Assembly: GCA_015179125.1 (NCBI GenBank)
Contig: WHVA01000398.1
Location: 44,336-108,335 of the forward strand
DNA length: 64,000 nt
Direction: 5' to 3'
Origin: Gautieria morchelliformis
Taxonomy: Eukaryota; Basidiomycota; Agaricomycetes; Gomphales; Gomphaceae
Below, in pieces: positions 36,761 to 46,632 of the stretch. The position numbers and the translations under genes were made by a program. Position 1 is the first letter of the stretch; every line of letters begins with the position of its first letter. Below the pieces are notes generated by a model. The model was not told the DNA's origin. It ran no database searches and saw nothing but the letters and a program-made list of their open reading frames with translations.

Positions 36761-37280
36761 AATTAACAGCAGAACCATCGCCTTGACAGATTACATGCAC
36801 CGATGACGATACGACAACAAGGCCCAACCACGAGTATGCCCATGCATCATGCCCCACACCTCCGTCCCTCCCACAAAGTCACAGCCTAAAATCTCACACT
36901 ACTCCCCATGAAGCCTGTGCAGCGGCGCATAATGACTTGGCGCAGCAAGACCATAAGACTCAACAAATCTTTATCCTCTTCGACTGCGGCGCTCCTTCTC
37001 GTCATGCTAGCTCGCTTCGGCGACCAGGCACTTACGAAGCCAGACCACCCTCCCCAGTAACCACCAAGAGATAAGAAGGAGTACTTACCTCGCAAGAGTG
37101 GGGCGGTAAACGGTCCAAGGGGCCTGGCCGGCGGAGGGTGAAGGGCCCGTCGCCGGTGCAACCGCCCGCTCGAGGGCGCAGTGGGCTGGGAGTCCCAGGG
37201 AGCGAGGGGAAAGGCCTGCCCATTTTAGGTACAATGCGTGTAGCGACCACCATAGGCCCAGCCTGAGGTTGAATAAATTC

Positions 37281-37307
37281 ATTAAAAAAAATAAAAAAAA
37301 ATAAAAA
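37281..37307 (+). repeat. A-rich tail of LINE copy 3
   Basis: Runs of 6-9 A are separated by single T, ending at the 14-bp duplication. This differs from the pure A run of copy 1. Confidence 0.85.
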
Positions 37308-37321
37308 ATAGATTCAATCAG
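37308..37321. repeat. 3' target-site duplication of LINE copy 3
   Basis: This is an exact second copy of ATAGATTCAATCAG. The host intron continues to its acceptor CTCTCAG at 37360. Confidence 0.92.
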
Positions 37322-37360
37322 TCTTTTACGTATCCCTCCGCCATTGAAATCCCCTCTCAG

Positions 37361-37904
37361 CCATGCGCTCTTACCAGCATCCGTATTCCAAGCGGTGGTC
37401 AGTTCACCTGTGAAGGGCAATGCACCACTCCCTAGTGAGAGGCAAATAATCGATTTCTCACACATCTGAAGTTTGGTTTTCTCAGCGATGAGACCCATGA
37501 CATGCATGTCTGCCAAGAGAGATCATGTCCTATTTCATGTCAGCTTTGTAGGAGACTTTGTTGTTTGAGCCACCTGCACGGATTAGAAGACGTTATTCAC
37601 CTTTGCGGGTGAGTCAGATGATCTGCATAATATTCGAAGATTTATTATCCCAACATAGAGAGATACATCCATGCGGCGCACTATGCTCAGCTCAGGGTGC
37701 ATGCAATATCTCCACCGTGCCCCTCAGGGTGGAATCCACATTTACAGGTAAACTGGAGACATTTAAATTTACCAAGGTAAGATGTCCTACTGCCGAGTCT
37801 ATTATCGCATGCTTTGGCTGACCTTCCTTGGACGATCAGTACTCGCAAGTTGTCAAGAGGCTTCCCTGTAGTCTCAGCATCCCAAGAGGTGTCCTCGAAC
37901 ACAT
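37361..37904 (+). pseudogene. GTPase/vWA gene, Cys/His-rich segment, left part
   Basis: Four in-phase exons follow the LINE: PCALTSIRIPSGGQFTC; then (after an intron with GTGAGA donor) HDMHVCQERSCPISCQLC and CCLSHLHGLEDVIHLCG; then GALCSAQGACNISTVPLRVE and LETFKFTK; then (GTAAGA donor, GATCAG acceptor) YSQVVKRLPCSLSIPRGVLE. The regular CxxxC/HxxxC spacing suggests zinc-binding repeats. No frameshift is seen, so this part of the gene is better preserved than the N-terminus. The frame runs into the Plavaka-type element at 37905. Confidence 0.72.
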
Positions 37905-38229
37905 CAGGAAAAAAAGCAATGTATAGATAGGATTTCATAGGCAAAATAGTGCACATAGAGCGAATGGCTACCCCAGTATATGAACCGCGGCATAGCCTCC
38001 CCGTACCTGTTCATATCCCCCCATAGCGCACCATAGGGCGAGCTTATCCCCCCATAGCGCCCCCATAGCGCTAGGGCGGATGCTCACAACTTTTTATTAC
38101 CTGTAGCTTCACCCATTTTATTCTCAGATTATAGAAAAGAAGAGGATGAAAGTACATGCCAATCTTATTGTTGGGATATAAATAAATTTTCTTTTGTCCC
38201 TCCCGAGCGGCGGCTCCGCCGACGAGAAC

Positions 38230-38620
38230 ACCCATTCTTATTTTTACCCCTCTTCTTATTTTTTCTACCCACTTTTAATATACACTATATCATTATAACT
38301 ATTCATATATATTACAAATATCTACACAACTACTATTACTCCATATCGTAGTCTAATACTCTCTCATTATAACTAGTCACACTAATACTCCTACTCATAT
38401 CTGTTACAAGTATCTCTCCAAGTATCTGTTACTCTATCTTGTAGTCTAATACTCTCTCATATGTATATATATCTTCGAGATGTTTAAATATATACAGAAT
38501 CATCTAATAACATCTATTATTCTCCTTATAAATACTACTGTATATTCCTATATGTTGTTATTAATACTCTTATAGTATATATTATATACTCATATATGCT
38601 GGATTATGTAACCATTATGA
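38230..38620. repeat. AT-rich zone with diverged tandem duplication
   Basis: This is very AT-rich, with a roughly 95-bp duplicated segment: GTAGTCTAATACTCTCTCAT occurs at about 38348 and 38441, and CATTATAACTA at about 38291 and 38365. No coding potential. It lies inside the transposon between its left end and the DUF6532-like gene. Confidence 0.6.
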
Positions 38621-38913
38621 TTATCCTCCTAGGTACTCTGCCCTACACGCGCTGGAGAGCTATCGGGTGAGGAATTCATAGCGCACAATAGTGATACAGG
38701 CACTATATACACAGAGGGGTGTCAGGTAGCCTGTGCTGTTTTCGAAACCCTGCTTCGCAGTGAATTGACATAGCGGACACAGCACAGAATATGATTTGGA
38801 TATCATTTGCATGTAATATATAGGGGATCAGTCATACATGTAAGAGTATCTGCTTCTCTCTTTGGGCACTGCCGCCTCAGTCTAACCCCCCGGGCCGGGG
38901 CAATATGCGCCAC

Positions 38914-41162
38914 TTACGCATGGGCCGCCTCGCGCTCCTCTTCCGAGTCCCCTGCTGCCTCTCGTGCGGCCTCGTCAAAATCATCATTCGTAAGCCCAGA
39001 TAGCTGTCTCTCCTCCTGAAGCACGCCAGCCCCCGAATGGGTGCTAGAAACAACTTGAATAACAGGGTCAATATGTTATCTGGAGAGAATACTCACCATG
39101 CCTCGTCATGTAAGCGTTTCTGCATGCGCACCAGCAGATGCTTGCCTTGCGCATGTCCCCTCCATCCCTTGAGGTTCGTGAGATGGGCCAGGTACTTTTC
39201 GCAGTATGATTTTTCAGTGAAGTCCACGGCCTTCAACTGGCCGTCCTTCCACTCGTCGATGCAGTTTTCAATCTGTACGCTGAGTCAGCACAGCCGTTCG
39301 TATTCAGGTATAGGAATGGACTCACGGCCATGAACACGAGGGCCATGGTTGGCAGAGGAATGGGGTTGAAGTAGAGATGGAAAGCCACACCTTCGTCATG
39401 AGGGTCGGCAAACCATTGGGTTTGCAGAATGTGGATGAGGCAGGGGGTCTCGAAAAGGCCTTTGCGGGCCTCATGATCCTGATAATAGGTTAGTGAGGAT
39501 ACTGGACTAACATATAAACATACCCGGTATACCAGGGTATGCTTGTTGGTGAGTGTCTGGGCTAGGGTGGCCATCTGGCTCCGGTGTGCACTATCTGGGC
39601 TAGAGCTGAAGCCGTAGTGCAAGGTGGCGACAGGTCGTGTGTTGCGCTTGACCTCACCATGGACCTGACTGCCACATTGCCTGATCTATGGGCACGAGGG
39701 TAACTGGGAGTGATAGCGTGGTCAAATGTGTACTCACAAGGTTAAACGCTGCACTGTCTGCTCCAAGTTCTACCTGGTGCTCCTTGCACACAAGGGACCA
39801 GGCCTCGTGAAGGTACCCGTCTTGGTCATGATCAAGTGGGAAAGGGTCCTCTGTGCACAGAATGACGCGGTAGAACTGGCATGCGAGGTTGATGGTAGCA
39901 TGGTACTCAGCATCGAAATCCGTGAGTTTCACCTTAGAACGGCATCCTGGAATGGGGGTGCTGGTTCGGTGGACGACCGGAGGCAACCGGTTAGGGGGGG
40001 CTTCTGGCTCGGACGGTGGTGTGTGCTGTTGTGTGTGCACCAGGTGTGAACCTGGTGCATGCCTGTCACTTGCGGGCCTTTCGCCCATCGTGACCCCATG
40101 GGTCCTTGTTCATAGCAGTGAGCAGTGTGAGATGAAGGTGAACAATGAGCAAAGGGGCTGACGGTGGGCTGCGTGAACAGAGGGGGAACTGGGCATACCA
40201 GTTGAGGAGCTCAGTTCCAGCGATTGGTGATCATGCAGGCCTGGTGATCGCGTGTTCATGATAGAGCGAAGTGGTGGCACCGGGGCCATCGTGCGCTTGG
40301 GGGCAGGGTTCCCCGTATGTACCCTTGCTTTTGTTGGCAGGGTCAGGGTGACCGAAGAGAACTGCACATGGTGTCGTCCTGATGGAGCTTTGGTAGATAC
40401 TGGGAGTGCAGGAATTAGGCAGTACGTAACATGAGGATAGGAGAATTACCAGTAGGAGGGACGAGTTCAAGCTTGTCCTCCTCCGATTCCATTGAGGACT
40501 CAGGTGCACCCTCAGAATGAATGTCAGAGGTTTCCGAGGCGTTGTCGGCCTGGACACTGAGCTCATCATTGAACACACGAGGTTGATCGATGCCATTGTC
40601 ATCGATATCGACATTCATGGCGCGTTCCTCGTCGTTGTCATGGACATGTGGAAGGGGTCGTCTTTTGCGCACATGGGAATCTGAATCTGTGTCAGGGTCT
40701 GAGTCCTCTATCATGACCTTCCTCTTGGAAGGTCGTGATGATTGGGAGGCTCGGGGCTCCTTCGTCACGTCTTGCTGGTGCTCCTTGCGCTGCCAAGTAT
40801 TGGCAAGCTTCTCTCGGCAGAGCCTGGAGGCTTCTAATTGCTCCCCTGATGGATGTGTGAGCGGACGGTAAAGGAAGACGTGACAGGGGACGTTACTTAC
40901 GCATGTCTTGCCCTTTCTGGGAGATATGGCAGTCGGCGTGTTTGCCTCTCGACTCGGGAGGCCCTTGAAAGTCACCAGTGATGGGCCGAGCTAGCAGGTG
41001 GGACAGAGAAACTCCCATGATGGACTGGATGCTCGTGTCCCTGGTGAGCGGCTGTGCGAACTGGTGCATGAGGTGCATGACATAAATGAGACATGAGGGA
41101 CGTAGAAGAGGTGAATAATGGCTTACATTACATGGTTGTGTGTGGATTGATTGGCGAGGCAT
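38914..41162 (-). CDS. DUF6532-like companion gene of the transposon
   Basis: The minus-strand gene starts at MPRQSIHTQPCNVSHY (41162). Exon 1 (to 40901), exon 2 (40845-40450) and exon 3 (40399-40199) splice in phase; later exons lie at about 40088-39720, 39650-39500, 39480-39330, 39280-39100 and 39050-38914. Exon 2 is rich in Asp, Glu and Ser with a basic stretch (SSRPSKRKVMIED), so nuclear location is plausible. The second half resembles DUF6532: EYHATINLACQFYRVILCTE, LVYRVCLYVS, FHLYFNPIPLPTMALVF, CIDEWKDGQLKAVDFTEKSY. The tail is acidic (DDFDEAAREAAGDSEEEREA), stop TAA at 38914. I infer an accessory gene of the transposon; its role is unknown. Exact introns in the 3' half are uncertain. 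Confidence 0.65.
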
Positions 41163-41185
41163 GGTTCGGTTGATGGGCGTGGGGA

Positions 41186-41227
41186 AAGAAGGAATCGCAT
41201 ATCAAGAACCCTATGCGATTCCTTCTT
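41186..41227. promoter_or_regulatory. Perfect 16-bp inverted repeat between divergent genes
   Basis: The left arm AAGAAGGAATCGCATA (41186-41201) and right arm TATGCGATTCCTTCTT (41212-41227) are separated by 10 nt. It fills most of the 70 bp between the start of the DUF6532-like gene (41162) and the transposase ATG (41233), so it is well placed to be an operator, a transposase-binding site, or part of a bidirectional promoter/UTR. Confidence 0.7.
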
Positions 41228-41232
41228 AAGAT

Positions 41233-44101
41233 ATGGTGGTGTTGGTAAACATCAACAACGTTGCAAAGGGTCACGTGCCCAAGTCCCTCGGCCTGCATGA
41301 CCAAAGAATCCCCGTGGGCAAGGAAATGCCCTCCATCTCTACAAACCGACCAGATGTGACGCGACCTGCTCCACGAACCCCCAGGAATGTGGAGGCATTT
41401 CTCGGACCGGCAGGTGAGGTCCATGCACATGGGACCACTCGTTTCGACATCCTTCACGAAACACGGCATGACCCTGAGCAGTCGCTTTACGAGACATTTT
41501 TGGATCAGGATGAATGGGAGCTTGTGCAGACACTCATGACCAGTGGTATGAGTTTTAACCACATGGACAAACTGCTCAAGCTGCCAATAGTGAGTTGAGT
41601 TCCCATAGGCTCACAGCCCAACCACGAACTCACCTCTGTCTAGATGACAACACGCATGCAGACCTCTTTCACCGACAAGCGCACACTTCTCAACAAGGTC
41701 GACACACTGCCCACCGGCGGACCAGAGTTTCTTTGTGAAACTATCACGGTGCATGGCAATGTCAAGGATGCGAATGGGGAATATATGACAGAAGAACTTG
41801 AACTGTTCTACAGGGATCCAGTCGAATGTGTCCGTGAACTCATGGGCAACCCCGCCTTCCACAACTCGCTCCATTACATGCCAGAACGTGTCTTCAAGGA
41901 TAAAAAAAGGACTGAACACATCTACAATGAGATGTGGATGGCCAATTGGTGGTGGGATCTCCAGGCAAGTCCAATGATCATGATAAAGGTCCTGAGAGCT
42001 CACCCTTGCTGGAATCACAGTCCAAACTCCCCGCCGGGGCCACAATATGCCCTGTCATCCTGGCCTCAGACAAGACGCGGCTCTCCCAGTTCAGTGGGGA
42101 CAAGGCGGCGTGGCCTGTGTATCTGACGATTGGGAACATCCCAAAGGCCACGCGTCGCAAAGTGTCCGCACGTGCAAACATCCTCCTTGGATATCTCCCA
42201 ATATCCAAGGTGAAGTGTTTCTCCGCTGGCACACACAAGGCCCAGGGGTGGCAACTTTTCCACTACTGTATGCACACAATCCTCTCACGGATGGTCATTG
42301 CCGGTGCGAGTGGAGTAGATATTCTTTGCGCAGATGGTGGCATCCGAAAGGTATTCCCGATTATTGCTGCTTATGTTGCCGATTTCCCGGAGCAGGCCCT
42401 TGTTGCTTGTGTCAAAGAAAACTGGTGTCCAATCTGCAACTGCTACCCTGAGGATCGTGGGGACCCCCTTGCCACCATTTTCGCAGACGACCCTGGCACC
42501 CTTTTTCGATGTCCGGCAGATCACATGCAACACATCGACACCAACAGTGCTGATGAGGCTGGTCCCCGTGACGACGTGGGCATCCGTGAGGTCAGGCAGC
42601 CATTCTGGGAAATTCTCCCTCACTGTGATATTTTCCGCTGCTTGACCCCTGACATCCTACACCAATTGCACAAAGGAGTATTCAAGGACCATTTGTGCTC
42701 CTGGTGCATGAAGGTAGCCACTCACCCTGAAACTGATGCACGTCTCCAGGCCGTCCCGAGTCACCCCAGTGTCCGTCACTTCAAGAAGGGAATGTCAAGC
42801 ATCAGCCAGTGGTCAGGCACGGAGTACAAGAATATGGAGAAAGTGTTCGTAGGCTTGATGGCCGGTGCGCTCCCACCTCAAGCTCTCAAGGCGGCACGGG
42901 CTGTCCTGGATTTTGTTTACCTATCACAATATCCCTCACACATGACTACCACCTTGAACTGCCTCCAAGATGCCCTCGACCGCTTCCACCGTTACAAAGA
43001 AGCTTTCGTACACAGCAAGATTCGAGATCATTTTCAAATTCCCAAGCTACACATGAGTGAACACTATGTTGAGTCTATCATGTCTCGGGGGACCGCCGAC
43101 GGCTTCAACATCGAATTGCCAGAGAGACTGCACATCGACTTCTCTAAAGTTGGTTACGGCGCCAGCAGTCGTAAGGACTTCATAATCCAGATGACCCGAT
43201 GGCTTACTAGACAAGAAAAAATCCATTCCTTCAGCAGCTTCCTATCATCTCACTCCCCAGATGAACCTGATGTGGATGACGAAGATTGCGAGGAAAATCT
43301 TGGCCGTTTGGTGCGTTTCATCCCAGCGTCAACTGCCACACCGCCAGCATCAGCAAGTGGACCAGAGGACACAGTCACAGTGGGCCGAACATACCACATT
43401 GCTAAACGTCCCGGCTTCCCGAACACCAGCGTGTGGAGGATTATCAATGAATTCGGCGCAACCGAGTTTATCCCTGCGCTGACTGCTTTCCTCAGGTTTT
43501 ACCTTCCTAGGTGTACCTTGGATCTCAGTGTTTATACACGGCTCCCCGTGTATAAACGCATTAGCTTTATGCTCCGTTCAATCCAACAAATTGACGATAC
43601 CGTGATCAAAGATGTCGTCCGAGCTACGCCCCAAGTGCCACGCCGCGGCAGGACCCCTGAAGTCCCAGAACACTTCGATACAGTGCTGATCCATTATGGC
43701 ACGAATGCGCAAGAGACTGGTGCATTAGGTGAGTCCTGATGCATAACTCTGTGTGTACGGATTCGCTCACCCACTTAGGTTATCGCGTCGGGCGAGTACG
43801 GACAATCTTCCGGCTGCCCTCTCACATCGAATACCCGCACCCACTCGTGTACGTTGAATGGTATACCGAGTTTCGACAACCATCCACTGGTGTAGACATG
43901 TACACTGTGTCACCCACCCAAGGCAAAGGCCATGCGGCCGTCGTGAGCGTCCAATCGATTCGCCGCAGCTGCCATTTAATACCTCGATTTGGCGAAAATA
44001 TTGATCGTACCATGACTACCGAGAATTCATTGGAGCGTTCCAAGCAGTTTTATGTTAGCGAGTTCACAGATTTGTATACTTACCAGTTTTTTAATGACTA
44101 G
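41233..44101 (+). CDS. Plavaka-type transposase, apparently intact
   Basis: Four exons splice in phase: 41233-41589, 41644-41964, 42021-43728 and 43779-44101, for about 900 residues. The second intron (41965-42020) is GC-AG (CAG/GCAAGT). Recognisable family blocks are EEWELVQ-like QDEWELVQTL then MDKLLKLPIV; PVILASDKTRLSQFSGDKAA then WPVYLTIGNIPKATRRK; ILLGYLPISKVKC; DILCADGGIRKVFPIIAAYV; DFPEQALVACVKENWCPIC; and DIFRCLTPDILHQLHKGVFK. The C-terminal exon reads HPLVYVEWYTEF and SVQSIRRSCHL. The Asp in SDK, the Asp in CADG and later acidic residues are candidates for the catalytic triad, not established here. No stop or frameshift was found. The N-terminus may lack an upstream zinc-finger exon, since the chosen ATG lies only 5 bp after the inverted repeat. 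Confidence 0.8.
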
Positions 44102-44460
44102 TTCAATGACTATTCAAGTTAAGTTTGGCAAAGTTCAGTTGAATTATACTACTGGTCAACTAGTAGTACATGCTGGTTGACTTGTAGCATCTGTGTCGGA
44201 CAGAAGAGCGAGCTTCCATGGGGGCCCAGGCGCCCCGGGGAGCACCAGCTATCGTCGCTGCCAGGCCACCATAGCCTCATGGGCGCGCAATGGAGACTAT
44301 AGTGAGCAGGGCTGGGGGTATGGGGTCACTCCCGCGCTATGAAGGCATGCCCGACGAACCTATAGATAGGAGCACACGTGAGAGCGTGCGGTCGAAATAT
44401 ACACCGCGGCCGAGCCGATAAATATAGGTCCGGGCTCTCGGGTAAATGCGGTTTGTCCTG
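44102..44460. other. Right end of the Plavaka-type element
   Basis: No gene. It contains GC-rich sequence with short inverted motifs (GGGGCCCAGGCGCCCCGGGG at about 44221) and subterminal ATAG/GCGC motifs, ending in the right inverted repeat. Confidence 0.6.
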
Positions 44461-46367
44461 ATGCATGCTGGGCCACATCAGCACAGTCAGTCACCGGATG
44501 TATTTCACTATTGTGAAGCTAGGCAAGCCACGTAATGTTTTAATTTGACGCCGCCAGAGTGTAATGTATCAACGCAGATGCCCCCACTGCGATTACCTTT
44601 GCACACTGCCTTACGGTGAGCAGACTATCAAGCATATGAATGAGATTCTGATGGCAGTTGCCTAGATCATAACCAGAAGATTCATGAGACATCTCACGGA
44701 AGTTGCTCTAAGACACAGGTAAGAGTTTGGGGCCCCGAGATGCATAAATCATCAACATTTTCTAGTGGGCAATTGAAGGAAACCAAGATGCAGTGTTGGA
44801 AGTGAACGGACACAAGTACGCTGCAAATGATAGGTGAGTTACACCCCCCAATTTAGCACAAGCATTTGCGAGTGACAACACGTGTATTCCTGGTCTTTAG
44901 TGGGAGCCCTTTCCTTTGCAGCATGATGTGTGCTGCACTTGGTCGCCACACCCATGTGGGTTATTGTAGGGCGGAAGGAACGGTGTGCGATGGACCTCAG
45001 CTACAGCACATAAATTCTCGAATGCTGCCGCTGCCTGACAGACCAAAAGACTACATTTCACACGAACTCTTTTGGGAACGAACTGGTTTCCAGGGTTAGT
45101 TGTAATTACCGATGGAGGCACCGTGTCTGTGGGTCACGATCGTTGCCCTCCTAGATCCTTACACTAAGGAAGAGCAGACAGACTTTGCGAAATGGTAAGC
45201 TTTCCATCTAACCAGCGGGACGAGACTGTCAATTGATGTGTATTGATCCAGCGATCATCTGTCTCAAGGTCCGATGATGGCCATGAAGTAAAATATTCAT
45301 CTGACTGATTTGGCTTCCAGGACCAGAGCACGAAACTAGTCAAGGGGTAGCCGCTCAGCAATCTTATTGCACATTACCCATGTTTCACGAGCCTCAGTCC
45401 ATTACCCAGCCGTCTTCTGCACAGGGCTATGTATCCACAGATGGACATGACTTTGCGTGCAAAAATCCATCCGTCGGGCATCAGTCGTTCCACGTGTAAG
45501 GGTAATCCAAAACTGTTATTCGCGTTTGTTCCTGACTTTCAACAGTATTTTCGTGATTGATAGATCATCGTCAATGTCTTCCTCTGACCGACAACCCCAG
45601 AGAGGCACACCAGGACACAACCGCATACGTAACCGAGGATACACCAATAGACTTGGTACTGTGTATTCAGCACTGTACAGCTTTTGGACAGCACGCCATG
45701 CAGCACTAACTGCTTTGGCTGATCGCCGAGGAACCCTGCCAAGAAACGATGCTTACAGCGTTATTTTATTCAATTCAACTGCACACATTGCCATAGCCAA
45801 CGACTTCACGGCCTCACCGGACGAACTGCTAGACAGCCTCCTCACTCACGAACCAGCGTTTGGGACGTGTTTTGATGTTGCCCTCCGAAGGGCGCAAGGA
45901 GTTTTGGAAAATTATTGGAGCAATGAAAGGTAAGAGGCTCTATACCATGGTAAGTATAGAAGTCAGATATTCCTGATTTCAAATATTGCAGATCCCCTGT
46001 AGTCATATTTCTCTCCGACGGTGAATGTGCCGTCTCTGATAACAGCATATACGATCTTGCGCAAAAATCACTCGCACTTGGGAAGGCACTCGTCTTCCAT
46101 TCCGTTTCGTTTGGACCAAATGCAGCGTCATACTACCTGCGTCGTATGGCAGATATAGCATCCGAGGTCCAATCCCGAGCTCCCCCAAATCCCTTAGCTG
46201 ATCCCGGAGCCGGTACCTGCTCCTACACCGAGGCGATCGACACGGTCCGTGCTGTCTTTTGAACTAACTTTCATCATATTGAAATAACATAGATCCGACT
46301 TGCCGAGACGTTCTTGGGTTTCGCTGCTTCCTTGCAGAAACAACGCGGGAGCTTGATACGAGCATAA
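44461..46367 (+). pseudogene. GTPase/vWA gene, Cys-rich end and vWA domain
   Basis: The frame resumes with MHAGPHQHSQSPDVFHYCEA and, across a possible GC-AG intron (44528-44589), RCPHCDYLCTLPYG. Short exons then give HNQKIHETSHGSCSKTQ, WAIEGNQDAVLEVNGHKYAA and SPFLCSMMCAALGRHTHVGY to DYISHELFWERTGFQ (45100), then DPYTKEEQTDFAK. The vWA domain begins at IFVIDRSSSM near 45550, with the MIDAS motif DxSxS intact, and continues with YSVILFNSTAHIAIANDF, FGTCFDVALRRAQGVL and, after an intron, VVIFLSDGECAV near 46000. The last exon ends ETFLGFAASLQKQRGSLIRA with TAA at 46365. vWA domains bind partner proteins through a metal ion. Confidence 0.72.
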
Positions 46368-46632
46368 TGAACTGTAAAATGGTACACTGAATCCCTTTCC
46401 CCGCCCTGCCAAAGTACACGGCTACCTACATGTCCCGCCAGCGCTCAAGCTTCCAGTTATAAACTTTGTAGATTTCAGCTCCGCAGCTCAGCGCTTAGAT
46501 CGATCGACGGTCACAGTAATAAGTACTCGTGATAAGACATGCCACTGCCTTCTCTCTTAAACTTAAACCTTCGAACACGTTCACTAGTACTCGATATCTG
46601 GCAGCCCAACTAGTTTCGCTGATCACCTGAGA
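46368..46632. promoter_or_regulatory. Intergenic region upstream of the RBR gene
   Basis: This 265-bp gap between the vWA stop and the next ATG must hold the terminator of one gene and the promoter of the next. No clear core motif was identified. Confidence 0.4.

Larger units (their letters stand above)
30298..37307 (+). mobile_element. Tad/I-like LINE, copy 3, full length
   Basis: This 7010-bp non-LTR element is flanked by a perfect 14-bp duplication. The 5' UTR shares a CCACCACCA motif with copies 1 and 2 (GCACTCCGACCACCACCATC), ORF1 has zinc knuckles, ORF2 is a long EEP-RT-RNase H frame, and the 3' end is an A-rich tail of A runs broken by single T. It is a different subfamily from copies 1 and 2 (RT clearly homologous but diverged). 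It has the most intact ORF2 in the window. It carries solo LTR C in ORF1 and itself sits in an intron of the GTPase/vWA gene. Confidence 0.93.
37905..44460 (+). mobile_element. Plavaka-type DNA transposon with two divergent genes
   Basis: The 6556-bp element ends in imperfect inverted repeats: left CAGGAAAAAAAGCAAT, right (reverse complement) CAGGACAAACCGCATT. It is flanked by a 2-bp AT (37903-37904 and 44461-44462). Taking it out with one AT joins the host exon in frame (GVLEH to MHAGPHQHSQ), which supports these limits. Near the left end are several CCCATAGCGC/ATAGGGCG motifs (38020-38080), and related motifs recur near the right end (44270-44345). It carries a transposase gene on the plus strand and a DUF6532-like gene on the minus strand, head to head. 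Both read largely open, so it is the youngest-looking element here. Confidence 0.78.
22660..46367 (+). pseudogene. VLIG/GBP-like GTPase with C-terminal vWA, split by three TEs
   Basis: I read this as one host gene whose pieces lie in order and orientation across 23.7 kb: a helical N-terminal part (22660-24304), a beta-rich part and P-loop GTPase domain (26926-30281), a Cys/His-rich part (37361-37904 and 44461-45120), and a vWA domain (about 45545-46367). Splice sites and codon phase fit across all three inserted elements: TIR element 24337-26915 (intron), LINE copy 3 at 30298-37307 (intron) and the Plavaka-type element 37905-44460 (exon). The native length would be about 7.5 kb. The start at 22660 (MAVRLSQCP) is the first ATG before a well-placed splice donor. 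Single-base frameshifts occur near 23000, 23640 and 28690, so it is probably a pseudogene even without the insertions. Function is not known; large dynamin-like GTPases are associated with immunity in animals. Confidence 0.78.

Noticed and set aside
37284-37307. Polyadenylation signal of a host gene
   Set aside because: The A-rich run is followed directly by the second copy of the LINE duplication, so it is the LINE tail.
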